Positions 44,546-54,236 of a DNA stretch of 64,000 bases are shown here, one piece after another. Made by a program: the position numbers and the translations under genes. Within the stretch, counting starts at the first letter, position 1. The number at the start of each line of letters is the position of its first letter. Origin of the DNA: Gammaproteobacteria bacterium (GTDB lineage: Bacteria; Pseudomonadota; Gammaproteobacteria; DSM-16500); assembly GCA_013816845.1 (NCBI GenBank), contig JACDDU010000002.1, forward strand, positions 248,001 to 312,000. Reading direction: 5' to 3'. The notes beneath the pieces were generated by a model, which did no database searches, was not told the DNA's origin, and saw nothing but the letters and a program-made list of their open reading frames with translations.

Positions 44546-45433
44546 GGTTTATCCTTTTTATATTATAAGATTTTTAAAACAGACATTTATAACAAATTAA
44601 TTAATTAGTCAACATTGAATAGGGTTTTATATAATCCTAGTTGGAACAATTTGTTTGAGATTATGATGGTATTTACTTGCACATCTAAACTTTTTTTCCG
44701 ACAAGAACTTCTTATATTTTGTCTTTCTAGCACGGAGTGCATTTCTAAACTTTTATTTTCCCTCACGAAACATTTAGTAGACTAGGTGATTCACCTATCA
44801 TATAAGTCTTATAGGTTTTTGAAAAAATAAAAAAATTTATTCATCTTCCGTTAATCGATATTGAAAACCAAAATCATGTAATCCTAGTACCAAAAGCGGC
44901 ATAGGGCGGATTAAAATTCTATAATCGGTACCCCTCAATAGCGTAGCAGAAATGTTACTAAAAAATCGGCGAGTAGTTTTTAGAGAAATTTTTGTGAGAG
45001 TGATTCGTAAGTTTATTGAGGGGGTTCTCTGGCTTCGCTTTGTTGCACTCAGGCTTGTATCTACATTCGTAAGCTGAAGAGCTTAATCTTGAGGGCACTT
45101 GGGATGGGAGAAGTGATCTTGCAGCCAGGCAAGGCGCAAAACCTGTAATGTAGATTAGGACCTTCTCACCACTATCTGTAAGACCGAACAGTATTTTAGG
45201 CCAACTTCACCGTAAGCCTGTATTCGCAAGTATGGTTGCTAGATGGCTATGTTCTATTGAAGCAAGAATTGAAATCAATGTTAATATGTTTTATTTAAAG
45301 TAAAACTTAAATACGTTTGCTCTGTATTTTAATTGATTCACTTATTGCATTACTCCATTCATTGTGGAGTCGATTATGATGTTCCACTTCAATTAGTCTT
45401 CTTAAATCATTTGCCTTTTGATATAGATTAGTT
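44546..45433. other. Long intergenic region with open but start-less frames
   Basis: About 890 bases. On the minus strand 44837-45082 is open for 82 codons (ending GLHDFGFQYRLTEDE) without a start codon, and a neighbouring frame is also open over much of the same DNA. Two open frames over one stretch suggest base composition or a non-coding repeat element rather than a gene. The segment is richer in GC than its flanks. I cannot identify it. Confidence 0.4.
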
Positions 45434-45802
45434 TTATATATATTCTGGTTTTAATTCATTAGCTTTTTCTATAACATGGTTAAGGCATTCGCGAGATAAG
45501 TTACATTCGGTTTCCGGGTCAATATCATCGCTTTCAAGATTACTATTTTCATTGTCAAGTAGAAATTCTAACGTACTGCGAATACTTAAAAAACCACGGT
45601 TAAACTTATCAGCCAATGTCTTAATGAAGTTATCATTAATATGAAATTTGGACTCATTTACTATTTTAATGCTTTCATCATAAATAGTTTTTAATTCATT
45701 TTCGTTCAGTCTTTTAAGAATCTCACTGATCCTATCATCAGAAAGATTCATTAGCTCTTCACACGTTAAAGTTTTTTTATTAGCTTGAAAGATAGATAAC
45801 AT
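45434..45802 (-). CDS. Uncharacterised helical protein
   Basis: A 122-residue acidic, almost wholly helical protein (LMNLSDDRISEILKRLN, IVNESKFHINDNFIKTLADKF). No signal peptide or membrane segment. It lies among ankyrin genes, so an effector role is possible. Family unknown. Confidence 0.6.
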   Translation of the reverse strand: MLSIFQANKKTLTCEELMNLSDDRISEILKRLNENELKTIYDESIKIVNESKFHINDNFIKTLADKFNRGFLSIRSTLEFLLDNENSNLESDDIDPETECNLSRECLNHVIEKANELKPEYI

Positions 45803-46117
45803 AATTATACCTTATTATAATGAATATTTACCGTAAATGTCTTTTATGGTCAAGTATTGATGGATACGAGTTGGCTTGGAATTTTCCCTATTGAATATTA
45901 AAAAATATTCACATCAAAGCTTTATTTTAAAAATTGATATTTGTTTATCTGTTCAATCTTAAACGCATTGGAATAATATTTTTAAAAACTTCGCTAGAGC
46001 CTCACTTTTCATTATATCGTAGGATACCGGATGCTTATGAAAGAATTTAAAATTGATGACATAATCTTCGGGTGATCAACAATTGTATTCATTAATAATT
46101 TTACTCAGCAAGCAGTA
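45803..46117. other. Intergenic region without recognised features
   Basis: About 315 bases of AT-rich DNA between convergent or unrelated leftward genes. No coding frame seen. Confidence 0.5.
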
Positions 46118-46190
46118 GATACTGTCTTTAAAAAAAAGCATCATTCATTAAATTTCTATGAAACGGTTGCTTGTTTTTAAAGACAGTATC
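46118..46190 (-). terminator. 17 bp perfect inverted repeat with long loop
   Basis: Arms 46118-46134 and 46174-46190 (GATACTGTCTTTAAAAA) are exact complements with a 39-base loop. It lies 28 bases downstream of the ankyrin gene's stop and could act as a terminator on either strand; the size also fits a small palindromic mobile element. Confidence 0.5.
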
Positions 46191-46218
46191 CCGGTTTTAT
46201 TAGATTTAACAAAATACG

Positions 46219-48195
46219 TTACTTTAAAAAGGAAGCGGTGGTGTGTCTCGTTATATTGGCCTGATTGATTAAATTAACGATTTCCTTATTATCAAGTTTT
46301 TCAGCAATGGTAAGTGCAGTTAATCCATCATCACATTGTTTGTCTATTTCTATATCAGGACGGCCCAATAGGGCGCGCACAATATCAACATGTCCTCTTT
46401 GTACAGCGCTGATAAGTGCAGTTGTTCCCTTGTTTAGGGTTGCATTAACATCAATGTTAGGGTGATTTAATAATGCAATGACAATATCAAGGTAACCATT
46501 TTGAGTAGCAATCAATAACGCTGTGGCCTTAGAATCTTTTATAGCATGGTTCACTTTTATTTGCGGATGTTGAAGTAAAGCCTCAACAATATTCAAATGT
46601 CCATTATATGCAGCAATATAAAGTGGTGTTGTTCCATTAAAACATTCATTATTAATATTAATATCATGCCTTTTAAGCAAGATATCAACGATGTCTGAGT
46701 GGCCATTTTGAGAAGCTATATAGAGCGCGGTTGCACCGCCATCAAACCGTTTATTAATGTTCGAATAGGGGAGTAAGGCTTTGAAAACGTCGCAATGTCC
46801 ATTTTGGGCTGCCATAAAAAGAGGAGTGGCGCCATTATGAAGTGGTCTTTTGGAATCAATATCTGGGTGGTTTAGCAACACATTTACAATATCAATATAA
46901 CCATGCTGGGCTGCAATCATCAATGCTGTGGCGCCATCATGCATTTGTTCATTGACTTTAATCTTCGGATGTTGAAGCAATGCATTCACAACATCATAAT
47001 GGCCATTTTGAGCCGCAATGTAGAGTATCGAAAATTGTTGACCAAAAATGTGGTTTATTTGTAAATCCGGATATCTCAGCAACTTGTTGACAACCTCAAT
47101 ATTTCCATGTTGGGCGGCAATGTAAAGTAAATTAACCGTAGCGCAACGATGCGCAATTTCGCGGGTAATGGATTGATAATTTTTAAACTCGGAAAACCGC
47201 TGATGCCATTCCATCAAATGTTTATTATTTTTAACGGTGATTACTTTTACATTCAAGGGTAAGTAGCGAGAATCTCGCGTATGTCCTCGTCTTGATACAA
47301 TATTTAAAATCGGTAACAAATAGGGTTTTAATTGTTCATGATGAAGAGACGAAGTGGAGAGTAGTAAATTAACGGGAAAACTAGGAATACTTTTTAATTC
47401 TTTTGCATCAATGTTATCTATGATCAAATCATTCAGTGAATTGAGAATCGCATAACAAAGTTTTCCACCGCTTTTCGTAACATATAATTTACCTTTCTCG
47501 GGTTGGAATTTTCCATCAATTACAACAAGTTCATATTCATTTTTAAAAGATAACATACTATTTACTAATTCATGTGTATTTTGTACAGCCTCCGCTTCTC
47601 CTTCATTTGCGTCCAAATACCATGACCACTGCTTCAATACATGATCAAAAATAATACCCACCATGTGCAAGTTACTTGCGATTAGAATACCAGTATTTTT
47701 TAAATCATCATCAAATTCTACAGATGAGAGTATCTGCAACAAATGCTCTAAATATTTTTCAAGCTCTTCTAGTTTATAGATAAAAGAATCAGAATAAACA
47801 GTGTGTAAACCGCCTTTTTCTATAATAGGTTGTGAGGAAGCAATACAAGAAATTTCGTCGATATTTCCCTGAGATAAAGGTTTAGGAAAGAAGCCAGGGT
47901 AATATTTTTCAGGCGTATGAAAAAGTTCTAATCTTTCATAAAAACCAAGGATATCAAACAAGGCGCGGTCTTCGGCTACTAATTCTTTTCTTGATTTGAC
48001 TTTGAATATAACTGATGAAATTAAACTTCTAAGTATGTTTTTATCTTGTTGAATTTTTTTTATTCTGTTGGTGAATAAATAATCCTCACTCGCAAGCATA
48101 GCTTCTATCCATCCAATGGTATAACCATCGCAAGCGCCTTGTGGGTTGGCAGGATAGTTCAGTGTCTCACCTGTATTAAGTATATTTTGTACCAT
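46219..48195 (-). CDS. Ankyrin-repeat effector with papain-like core, nine repeats
   Basis: I choose the ATG at 48195 (AGG site) over a GTG at 48243; the product is 658 residues. The N-terminal domain has QGACDGY (Cys22), NLHMVGIIFD (His177) and WYLDANEG (Asp195, Asn197), plus a preceding GG...F-Y-K-EL segment also present in the 35537 and 59046 proteins. This suggests a papain-like enzyme. From about residue 355 to the end there are about nine regular 34-residue ankyrin repeats (GATALMIAAQHGYIDIVNVL type), a protein-binding array. It is probably injected into a host cell. The repeats are similar to each other, suggesting recent expansion. Confidence 0.8.
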   Translation of the reverse strand: MVQNILNTGETLNYPANPQGACDGYTIGWIEAMLASEDYLFTNRIKKIQQDKNILRSLISSVIFKVKSRKELVAEDRALFDILGFYERLELFHTPEKYYPGFFPKPLSQGNIDEISCIASSQPIIEKGGLHTVYSDSFIYKLEELEKYLEHLLQILSSVEFDDDLKNTGILIASNLHMVGIIFDHVLKQWSWYLDANEGEAEAVQNTHELVNSMLSFKNEYELVVIDGKFQPEKGKLYVTKSGGKLCYAILNSLNDLIIDNIDAKELKSIPSFPVNLLLSTSSLHHEQLKPYLLPILNIVSRRGHTRDSRYLPLNVKVITVKNNKHLMEWHQRFSEFKNYQSITREIAHRCATVNLLYIAAQHGNIEVVNKLLRYPDLQINHIFGQQFSILYIAAQNGHYDVVNALLQHPKIKVNEQMHDGATALMIAAQHGYIDIVNVLLNHPDIDSKRPLHNGATPLFMAAQNGHCDVFKALLPYSNINKRFDGGATALYIASQNGHSDIVDILLKRHDININNECFNGTTPLYIAAYNGHLNIVEALLQHPQIKVNHAIKDSKATALLIATQNGYLDIVIALLNHPNIDVNATLNKGTTALISAVQRGHVDIVRALLGRPDIEIDKQCDDGLTALTIAEKLDNKEIVNLINQANITRHTTASFLK

Positions 48196-48449
48196 ACTTG
48201 ACCTATTGTTTAAGGACGCAAATTTTATGCGTCGATTATACACATTATTTTTACAAATTTATTAATGAGATACTTAATAATGAACTCATAAGCTTTAAAT
48301 ACATTAATTGGCAAAATAAATTAATTGCGTTAATCAGTCCATTAAATAAGAAATTTAACTCCCTGGAAACTTAATTATAAAACCAAATAATATTTTATTT
48401 CTGGTAGTTAACCGGTTTATATCCAAGTAAAATGTGCCAAATCGAATAG

Positions 48450-50024
48450 ATGAAATTATTTTTGATATTTATTCTCATCTATACAAAAATTATGACCATA
48501 GGGACATTAGGAAAAGACATGCTATCCCAATTCAATATTAATAAGAAAGATACATTAACAAAGATATTTACATCACCCCAAATAGCAGACGCGCCATTTA
48601 GTTTAGGTGAGTTAACGCTAAATAAGTTTAGTGGCATTAAGGCATGGGCTGATGAAGCCCGATATGATCTTTTCAACAATCGAAAAGATTACGGTATCTA
48701 TAGTCTTTTTTTTGATCGTGCTACTAAACTTTTTACAGAAGGCGGGGAGTGTTTAGCTCAGGAAATAAGCTTGGATCGAAGAAAAATTCTAAAACTGATT
48801 TTTCCCTATCTATGCTTCCTTGTTTACGCAGACAATGTTGATATGATTTTTAACGCAAATTTTCAACAATTATTTGATGATGAACATCCCATAGATCGGG
48901 CATATAAAGGGATGTCCTTAATTTATCTCGCAACTGTTTTTCAATCTAAAAAAATTATTCAACGAGGATTTGATGCGGATTTATTCAAGCTGCATGATAT
49001 GACCTTGGCAATTTGCATCGCGATCATGTGTCGTGATAAAGAAATGTTTAATTTACTGGTGTCGATAGTCAAAAGTAAAAATTTTGATTTATCTACAATT
49101 AATGATAATTATGATTTTATTGATGACCCACTTTTTCATGCCGTGAAGACAGCTCAATCAGACATGCTAGAAATCTTACTGGGTTTAAATATAAAACTTG
49201 GTTCATTTGCCAATTTTCTTAGTAGTTATTTGCATTCAGCAGTGCAAGTTAAAAGTCTTGAATGTGTGAAACTTTTAATTGCTGCTGGTGATGATATCCA
49301 TCATAAGGTGTTAGATAAAACACCTTTAGATCGAGCGCGATCACAAGGTACATGGGATATTGCCAGTTTGCTCAGTCAGGCAGATAAAAATGGCACAGCT
49401 GACACTGCTAAAAAAGACTGTGTTGCACACCAAGGACAAATACTTAATGTCAGTAAACTCGATAAAATTGATGTTGCCGTTGGATTATATAGTAACTTGA
49501 CGTACCCAGAGCCCGTATATGGTGCTGAAGTGCAACAATTGAAAGCAGAACTTTTAAAAAATAACTTTAAACTACTTACTTTTAATTCATTTTTTTTGGG
49601 GATCAACCTTTCCGGTGATGTTTTGGATCCAACAGACTATGATGATCGTAATGAAACTTATTATAATAAAAAATTGTGTACAGCTTATCAATGTATTGAG
49701 GCCCTCAAAGAAAAAATGGGGTTGATCAACACCGATAAAAATGAAGCAACGCTTACAATACAAAAATTATTGAATACAAAGGGCTGCCAATTTAATTCTT
49801 CAGGATGGCTTTACTTTTATCCGCAAATTTCATTTGAGCATTTAGTGGAGATTGGTAATTTATTCCAACAGATGAATTTATCAGCCAGCGTTCACCCTGA
49901 GAGCAATGATCGTTTCCCTTCAAACCCGCCCCATATTGCATTTATGGATGATTATAAAAAAATAATTCAACATATTAATACTTATCAAGCAACCCGAGAA
50001 AACCGGATTGCTCATAATATTTAA
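48450..50024 (+). CDS. Ankyrin-repeat-like effector
   Basis: A 524-residue protein; an ATG at 48492 (MTIGTLGKD) may be the real start, because the first 14 residues look like an accidental hydrophobic extension. Degenerate ankyrin repeats lie at about 150-315 (KGMSLIYLATVFQSKKII, DPLFHAVKTAQSDMLEILL, LHSAVQVKSLECVKLLIAAG). The C-terminal 190 residues form another domain without known motifs. No Cys/His core like that of the other three ankyrin proteins was found. The exported-protein gene follows after 15 bases. Confidence 0.7.
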   Translation: MKLFLIFILIYTKIMTIGTLGKDMLSQFNINKKDTLTKIFTSPQIADAPFSLGELTLNKFSGIKAWADEARYDLFNNRKDYGIYSLFFDRATKLFTEGGECLAQEISLDRRKILKLIFPYLCFLVYADNVDMIFNANFQQLFDDEHPIDRAYKGMSLIYLATVFQSKKIIQRGFDADLFKLHDMTLAICIAIMCRDKEMFNLLVSIVKSKNFDLSTINDNYDFIDDPLFHAVKTAQSDMLEILLGLNIKLGSFANFLSSYLHSAVQVKSLECVKLLIAAGDDIHHKVLDKTPLDRARSQGTWDIASLLSQADKNGTADTAKKDCVAHQGQILNVSKLDKIDVAVGLYSNLTYPEPVYGAEVQQLKAELLKNNFKLLTFNSFFLGINLSGDVLDPTDYDDRNETYYNKKLCTAYQCIEALKEKMGLINTDKNEATLTIQKLLNTKGCQFNSSGWLYFYPQISFEHLVEIGNLFQQMNLSASVHPESNDRFPSNPPHIAFMDDYKKIIQHINTYQATRENRIAHNI

Positions 50025-50039
50025 ATAAGGAATTTAGTT

Positions 50040-50477
50040 ATTTACATTAAACGTTTCTTTTTGTTCTTATTAGTAAGTTTCGCAGCAAATGGGGCTTGGG
50101 CTGAACCAAACTTAGTCCGTGTATGTTTAAATCTTCACAACAACACACCGGTTTATTTCCAAAGTGGATTTTACAGCACGGATTTTTTTGATGATGGAAA
50201 TGCAACTAAATTTATTCAGAGAGGTAAGATATGTCATCAGCACTTGTATAAGCATGGCCCCAAAAATCTTACGGTATGGGTAGCTGGCGCAGCTTCGTTT
50301 TCTGCTCAAACTCCTACCATTGTCTTAGATAAAGCGACCTGTAATGACTTTTACGTTCGCGAAGATATTGTTGCCTTGAAAAGTTATCGGACAAATCAAA
50401 AACATGAATTCTGGAATTTTACGTTAAAACAAAAGGATTACTTAATTTTTACTTTAATATGTGAACGTCAGTCTTAA
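50040..50477 (+). CDS. Small exported protein, family member 1, probable ATT start
   Basis: The only ATG-like start in frame is missing. An AAGGAA site (50027-50032) is 8 bases from an ATT at 50040 that opens IYIKRFFLFLLVSFAANGAWA, a complete signal peptide; TTG 50061 would give a truncated one. So I infer an AUU start or a mutated ATG. The mature ~120 residues (PNLVRVCLNLHNN, GFYSTDFFDDG, HLYKHGPKNLTVWV, FTLICERQS) closely match the protein at 57447-57890 and more distantly the one at 52958. Conserved cysteines suggest disulfides. Function unknown. Confidence 0.7.
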   Translation: MYIKRFFLFLLVSFAANGAWAEPNLVRVCLNLHNNTPVYFQSGFYSTDFFDDGNATKFIQRGKICHQHLYKHGPKNLTVWVAGAASFSAQTPTIVLDKATCNDFYVREDIVALKSYRTNQKHEFWNFTLKQKDYLIFTLICERQS

Positions 50478-50770
50478 GGAAGTCCGTCTCGGTGCTTAAA
50501 GTATGATTTATTGAAGGTTGGGTAAACTTTTACTTAATCGTAGGCAAGATCTAAAGATTTGTTAATGTATTTATTCGAGCTTAAGGGATGTAATATTTCG
50601 ATTGTAATAAGGTTAAAGAAGGGTTGAATTTAACTCGTATTTGAACGATGCTCAAGGCAACTTTATAGTAATGGTTTTATTGAAATAATTGTTTAATTTC
50701 AAATTAAATATGATTGCGTTTATTTTTTTGTTCTATAATTAAAGAATAATTGAAGATAGAGGTATCGTAG

Positions 50771-51400
50771 ATGAAACCAAGAAATTTAGGTGCACTTGAT
50801 CATGGAGAATTAGACAGAAATCAGGCTATTGAAAGGTTAGCTAATTATCCAGATGGCACTTTGATTGTGAGATATTCTTCAACTAAAAATCGACACTATG
50901 CAAGTATTAAGAATGGAAACTCAACAGACGAGATTCCATTAACTCAGAGTGATATTGCTAATCTGGATTACTCCGATTACAGTAGATTTACTATTAACTT
51001 GATAGCTACCATTGATACCCCATTTAAAAAAATATTTCCTCTTTCAACAGCACAATATGAGCGTGACTCCCAAGTAAAAGAATCTCCCAAGTCTTTCCCT
51101 GATGAAAGTTTTCACGGTGAAATAGATAGAAACGAAGCAATTAAAAGATTAGCTGACCAACCAGAAGGTACTTTTCTTTTTAGATATTCATCTTCAAAAG
51201 ACCAGTTTTTTGCAAGCATTAAGAAAGGAAATTCAACAGAAGAAGTTCCTTTAAGTAAAAGTGATATAGCTAATTTGGGTTATAACGATAATTACCATCG
51301 ATTCATTCTCAATTTTAAAGCTGAAACAAAAGTTGTATCACCTCTGAAATTAAATGATTTTATGAAGGAAAATGAGAACCAGATTCGTAGAAGGCCGTAA
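50771..51400 (+). CDS. Tandem SH2-domain protein
   Basis: A 209-residue cytosolic-type protein made of two similar ~70-residue units (about 8-78 and 113-182). Each has the SH2 order: HG-E-(L/I)-DR-x-(Q/E)-AI-x-RLA, then DGTLIVRYSS (Arg34) or EGTFLFRYSS (Arg138), then ASIKxGNST, then a C-terminal strand with the RF(T/I)xNL motif. The Arg in the FLxRxS strand is the phosphotyrosine-binding residue of SH2 domains, and the Arg in the first helix is also kept. Bacterial SH2 proteins are known from Legionella. This protein should bind host phosphotyrosine proteins, possibly doubly phosphorylated ones. AGAGG site upstream; no catalytic domain. Confidence 0.8.
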   Translation: MKPRNLGALDHGELDRNQAIERLANYPDGTLIVRYSSTKNRHYASIKNGNSTDEIPLTQSDIANLDYSDYSRFTINLIATIDTPFKKIFPLSTAQYERDSQVKESPKSFPDESFHGEIDRNEAIKRLADQPEGTFLFRYSSSKDQFFASIKKGNSTEEVPLSKSDIANLGYNDNYHRFILNFKAETKVVSPLKLNDFMKENENQIRRRP

Positions 51401-51653
51401 ACATTGTATTACTTACCCTATGTTAGCTAACTTAAGAAGAAAGTAACTTGGGAAATGCATTAACGTTTACCCAAAGATCTCTATTTTGACTTTAACCTCA
51501 TTTAAAAGTTGATAGTCCATTTTCAATAAATTAATCTCTCATCATAAGCCTACATTTTGAAAGGAATGTAATTGCATTTGTGTATTGACAGGCTAGTCAA
51601 ATTTATTTTTCTATGTCATAACTACTTAAACAATAAACATAGAGAGATAGTGT

Positions 51654-52718
51654 ATGGATGCACGGCAACAAACCGCAAATGTCGATGAAGTTAATGGTGA
51701 GGTATGTGATGTTCTATTTTATCAAGGGAATGGAAGCTCGCAAACACAAGTTTTAAATTATATCGGTGATCGGCAGATTGTAGCGACAACTGGAGAATTA
51801 ATGTGGTCGACAGGGCGTAATGCTTTTGCACCCCTTAATGTTATTTATAGAGTCCATATTGGTGTAGAAATTGCTGATGTTAACCTACATCCTTTTGACA
51901 GTTATGCAGCTTTTTTTAATCCGATCAAAATCGTGAGCGCTGGACTAACATGGGCTATTAATTGTTTCGCAGGATATCAATTTTACGCACCTCAACCTAC
52001 CATTGAATCAGTAAAATTTCATACACCAATTTTTTCCCAAGTCAGTATCGGTCAAGAAACTGACATGCAATCTCATCGAAAAAAATATGATTCTTGGGTA
52101 GAAAAAAAAGATAAAACCGCAGGACTTATTTTATGGGGTGTATCCCGTGGTACGGCAGCCACATTTTGTGCTTATGCTAAGGAACACTACCCTCCAGTTC
52201 GGTTGGTAGTTCTAGAGGGGGCAATAGATTCAGTGAGCGAAGTATTACCGCGAAGAGTTGCGAATGTATTTAAATCAGAATATATGACGCGCCAAGTAAC
52301 TGCAGCTCTGAATCTAGGATTTCGATTTTTTAATCGATGGAATTTGATACAGTATAGCCCGGACGGCCCTTCACCACTCAAAAGTGTCGGCAATTTTCCT
52401 GAAGGAACGCCGGTAGTTTTTATTACTTCAAAAACAGATGCTGTTGTTCCCTGTGTTAACACAGAAAGGATTGCCCAAGCACTTGCTAATCAAGGTAAAA
52501 ATGAAGTTTTCCTCCTAAAACTTGAACGTTCAAGTCATCCACGTTATATGTATGATAACCAGGAAGATCGTGATAACTACGAAGCTTTTATCCATGCTAT
52601 CTATAAAAAATATAACTTACAGCATCATCCCTTTCTTGCTGAAAAGGGTGATAGCCTTGTCCGAAATAGTTTGGTTGTTAAACAGGTATTAAGTCCTACC
52701 GTTGGATTAAAAAAATAA
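51654..52718 (+). CDS. Alpha/beta hydrolase-like protein, effector-like
   Basis: A 354-residue protein with a TTGACA-containing upstream region (51585). The nucleophile elbow is GVSRGTAATF (Ser near 169), the acid is in FITSKTDAVVP and the His in SSHPRYMYD, giving a full catalytic triad order. The N-terminal ~120 residues contain YQGNGSSQTQVLNYIGD and lack a signal peptide. It may be a lipase or esterase acting in a host cell. It follows the SH2 gene by 253 bases, and the genes are probably independent units. Confidence 0.7.
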   Translation: MDARQQTANVDEVNGEVCDVLFYQGNGSSQTQVLNYIGDRQIVATTGELMWSTGRNAFAPLNVIYRVHIGVEIADVNLHPFDSYAAFFNPIKIVSAGLTWAINCFAGYQFYAPQPTIESVKFHTPIFSQVSIGQETDMQSHRKKYDSWVEKKDKTAGLILWGVSRGTAATFCAYAKEHYPPVRLVVLEGAIDSVSEVLPRRVANVFKSEYMTRQVTAALNLGFRFFNRWNLIQYSPDGPSPLKSVGNFPEGTPVVFITSKTDAVVPCVNTERIAQALANQGKNEVFLLKLERSSHPRYMYDNQEDRDNYEAFIHAIYKKYNLQHHPFLAEKGDSLVRNSLVVKQVLSPTVGLKK

Positions 52719-52957
52719 ACTACATGGGGCTTAACAACACCTTTCATATCGTGCAAAAAGTTTTTTAAGGCAAAGCGTAATGTTTTATACCGATGACAGG
52801 ATATAAAGCGCAACTTATGTACACGGAAAACTTTTATTACTTAGTGATTCCATAGAAAAATTGTGTGTGGATTTTGGTGGTGCTAACATTCTCATCACTA
52901 ACCAAATGGATTTAAAATAGGCTAAGAAGCAGTTTGAAATAATTAAAGGAAATATGT

Positions 52958-53413
52958 ATGAAACTAAGAAAAGTTGTATTTCTTGCCCTCAGTATTATTA
53001 CAACGACCGCTCATGCCGAGATTGCACAAAATGTGCAAGCTTGTCTCACTATATATCGTAACCCTACAACGAATTCTTTCCAGACTGGATTTATCAGTAG
53101 GGATTATAGCGATCGTGGAAAATTTTCGGAATTTATCAAGCAGGGTACAATGTGTGTCAATCATACCTATAGTGAAGGTTCTAAAGATTTGTCATTTCGC
53201 ATTGTATCTCATGACTATAATTCGATTAAAATTATTCGCGAACCGAACTGCAGATTGTTTCATAACACGCGTCCTGGATGGGTAGCTGACCTGCCGAAAA
53301 GATATGTGGGTAAAAACGTTAAAGCAATCTTTCTTTTAACGCAAATCCCTAATGATGACGATTATTATAAGCATGCATATAAACTCAGTTGTCAAATTAT
53401 GACTTCTGATTAG
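52958..53413 (+). CDS. Small exported protein, family member 2 (divergent)
   Basis: A 151-residue protein with a signal peptide (VVFLALSIITTTAHA). The mature part keeps the plan of the 50040 and 57447 proteins: VQACLTIYRN, TGFISRDYSDRG, FIKQGTMCVNHTY, a central strand region and a final Cys-containing strand (LSCQIM). Identity is low, but the Cys positions match. AAAGGAAA site upstream. Function unknown. Confidence 0.7.
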   Translation: MKLRKVVFLALSIITTTAHAEIAQNVQACLTIYRNPTTNSFQTGFISRDYSDRGKFSEFIKQGTMCVNHTYSEGSKDLSFRIVSHDYNSIKIIREPNCRLFHNTRPGWVADLPKRYVGKNVKAIFLLTQIPNDDDYYKHAYKLSCQIMTSD

Positions 53414-53481
53414 TTGTAAATACATCAATGAAAGGTAATTTCAAAATATATACGTCATTTTTATTATATAAATATTCCATC

Positions 53482-53510
53482 TTGACAGGCTCTAGAGTGT
53501 AATGGATAAA
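53482..53510 (+). promoter_or_regulatory. Candidate sigma-70 promoter of the HhH-GPD gene
   Basis: TTGACA (53482-53487), a 17-base spacer and GATAAA (53505-53510), 33 bases before the ATG at 53543. Confidence 0.5.
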
Positions 53511-53542
53511 TAGGGCATCTCCATTCACACGGCGTGATATTA

Positions 53543-54187
53543 ATGTTATCTAAGGATGACGATCAATTAAGGAGTAAACAGTTACGGGTGCTTTACCAGA
53601 AATTGTTAAAAATGCATGGTTGGCAAAATTGGTGGGTGTCGAAGCCTCCTTTCGAAATTATAATTGGTGCTATTTTAGTTCAAAATACAAATTGGATAAA
53701 CGTCGATAAGTCACTCACCATTCTTCACGAAAAAAATTGCTTAACGCCGCAGAAACTAAACGGATTAACATTAGAAGTATTAGCGTTATATATTAAACCA
53801 TCGGGATTATATAACCAAAAAGCGCGGTATTTGAAAAATTTTACCGAATGGTATCTTAGCTGCGGGAGTTTTGAGGGTTTAAAGAAATATAAGACAGCTT
53901 ATTTGCGTAAGGCGCTTTTAAATATTAATGGCATAGGCAGGGAAACGGCGGACGTCATTTTATTGTATGTATTTCATCGTCCTGTTTTTATAATTGATAA
54001 TTATACTCAGCGTTTATTAATACAATTAGGTATTATTGAAAAAAAATGGAAGTATGATGATTTGCAAAATTTATTTTATGAAGCTTTGCCCCCCAATGTA
54101 AAGATATACAGTGAGTATCACGCGCTGATCGTGCATCATGGTAAATTGAAGCACTCATCACCCGTAATGGAGCTCAAGATAAAGTGA
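53543..54187 (+). CDS. HhH-GPD DNA glycosylase (endonuclease III-like)
   Basis: I use ATG 53543; GTG 53534 is an alternative. About 214 residues. The HhH-GPD domain includes FEIIIGAILVQNTNW, the helix-hairpin-helix NINGIGRETADVILLY and the catalytic Asp in FIIDNYTQR. The Lys of bifunctional endonuclease III (in GVGRKTA) is Glu here, so it is probably a monofunctional base-excision glycosylase. The usual C-terminal four-cysteine 4Fe-4S loop is absent. It would remove damaged bases from DNA. A good promoter lies just upstream. Confidence 0.85.
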   Translation: MLSKDDDQLRSKQLRVLYQKLLKMHGWQNWWVSKPPFEIIIGAILVQNTNWINVDKSLTILHEKNCLTPQKLNGLTLEVLALYIKPSGLYNQKARYLKNFTEWYLSCGSFEGLKKYKTAYLRKALLNINGIGRETADVILLYVFHRPVFIIDNYTQRLLIQLGIIEKKWKYDDLQNLFYEALPPNVKIYSEYHALIVHHGKLKHSSPVMELKIK

Positions 54188-54236
54188 TTGTTTTATAAGG
54201 TAGATAGTTGTAATTAAAGCCAGGAAATCATTTTAA

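Noticed and set aside
44837-45082. Gene in the long gap after the ankyrin pseudogene
   Set aside because: Open frame but no start codon, and a second frame is open over the same DNA.
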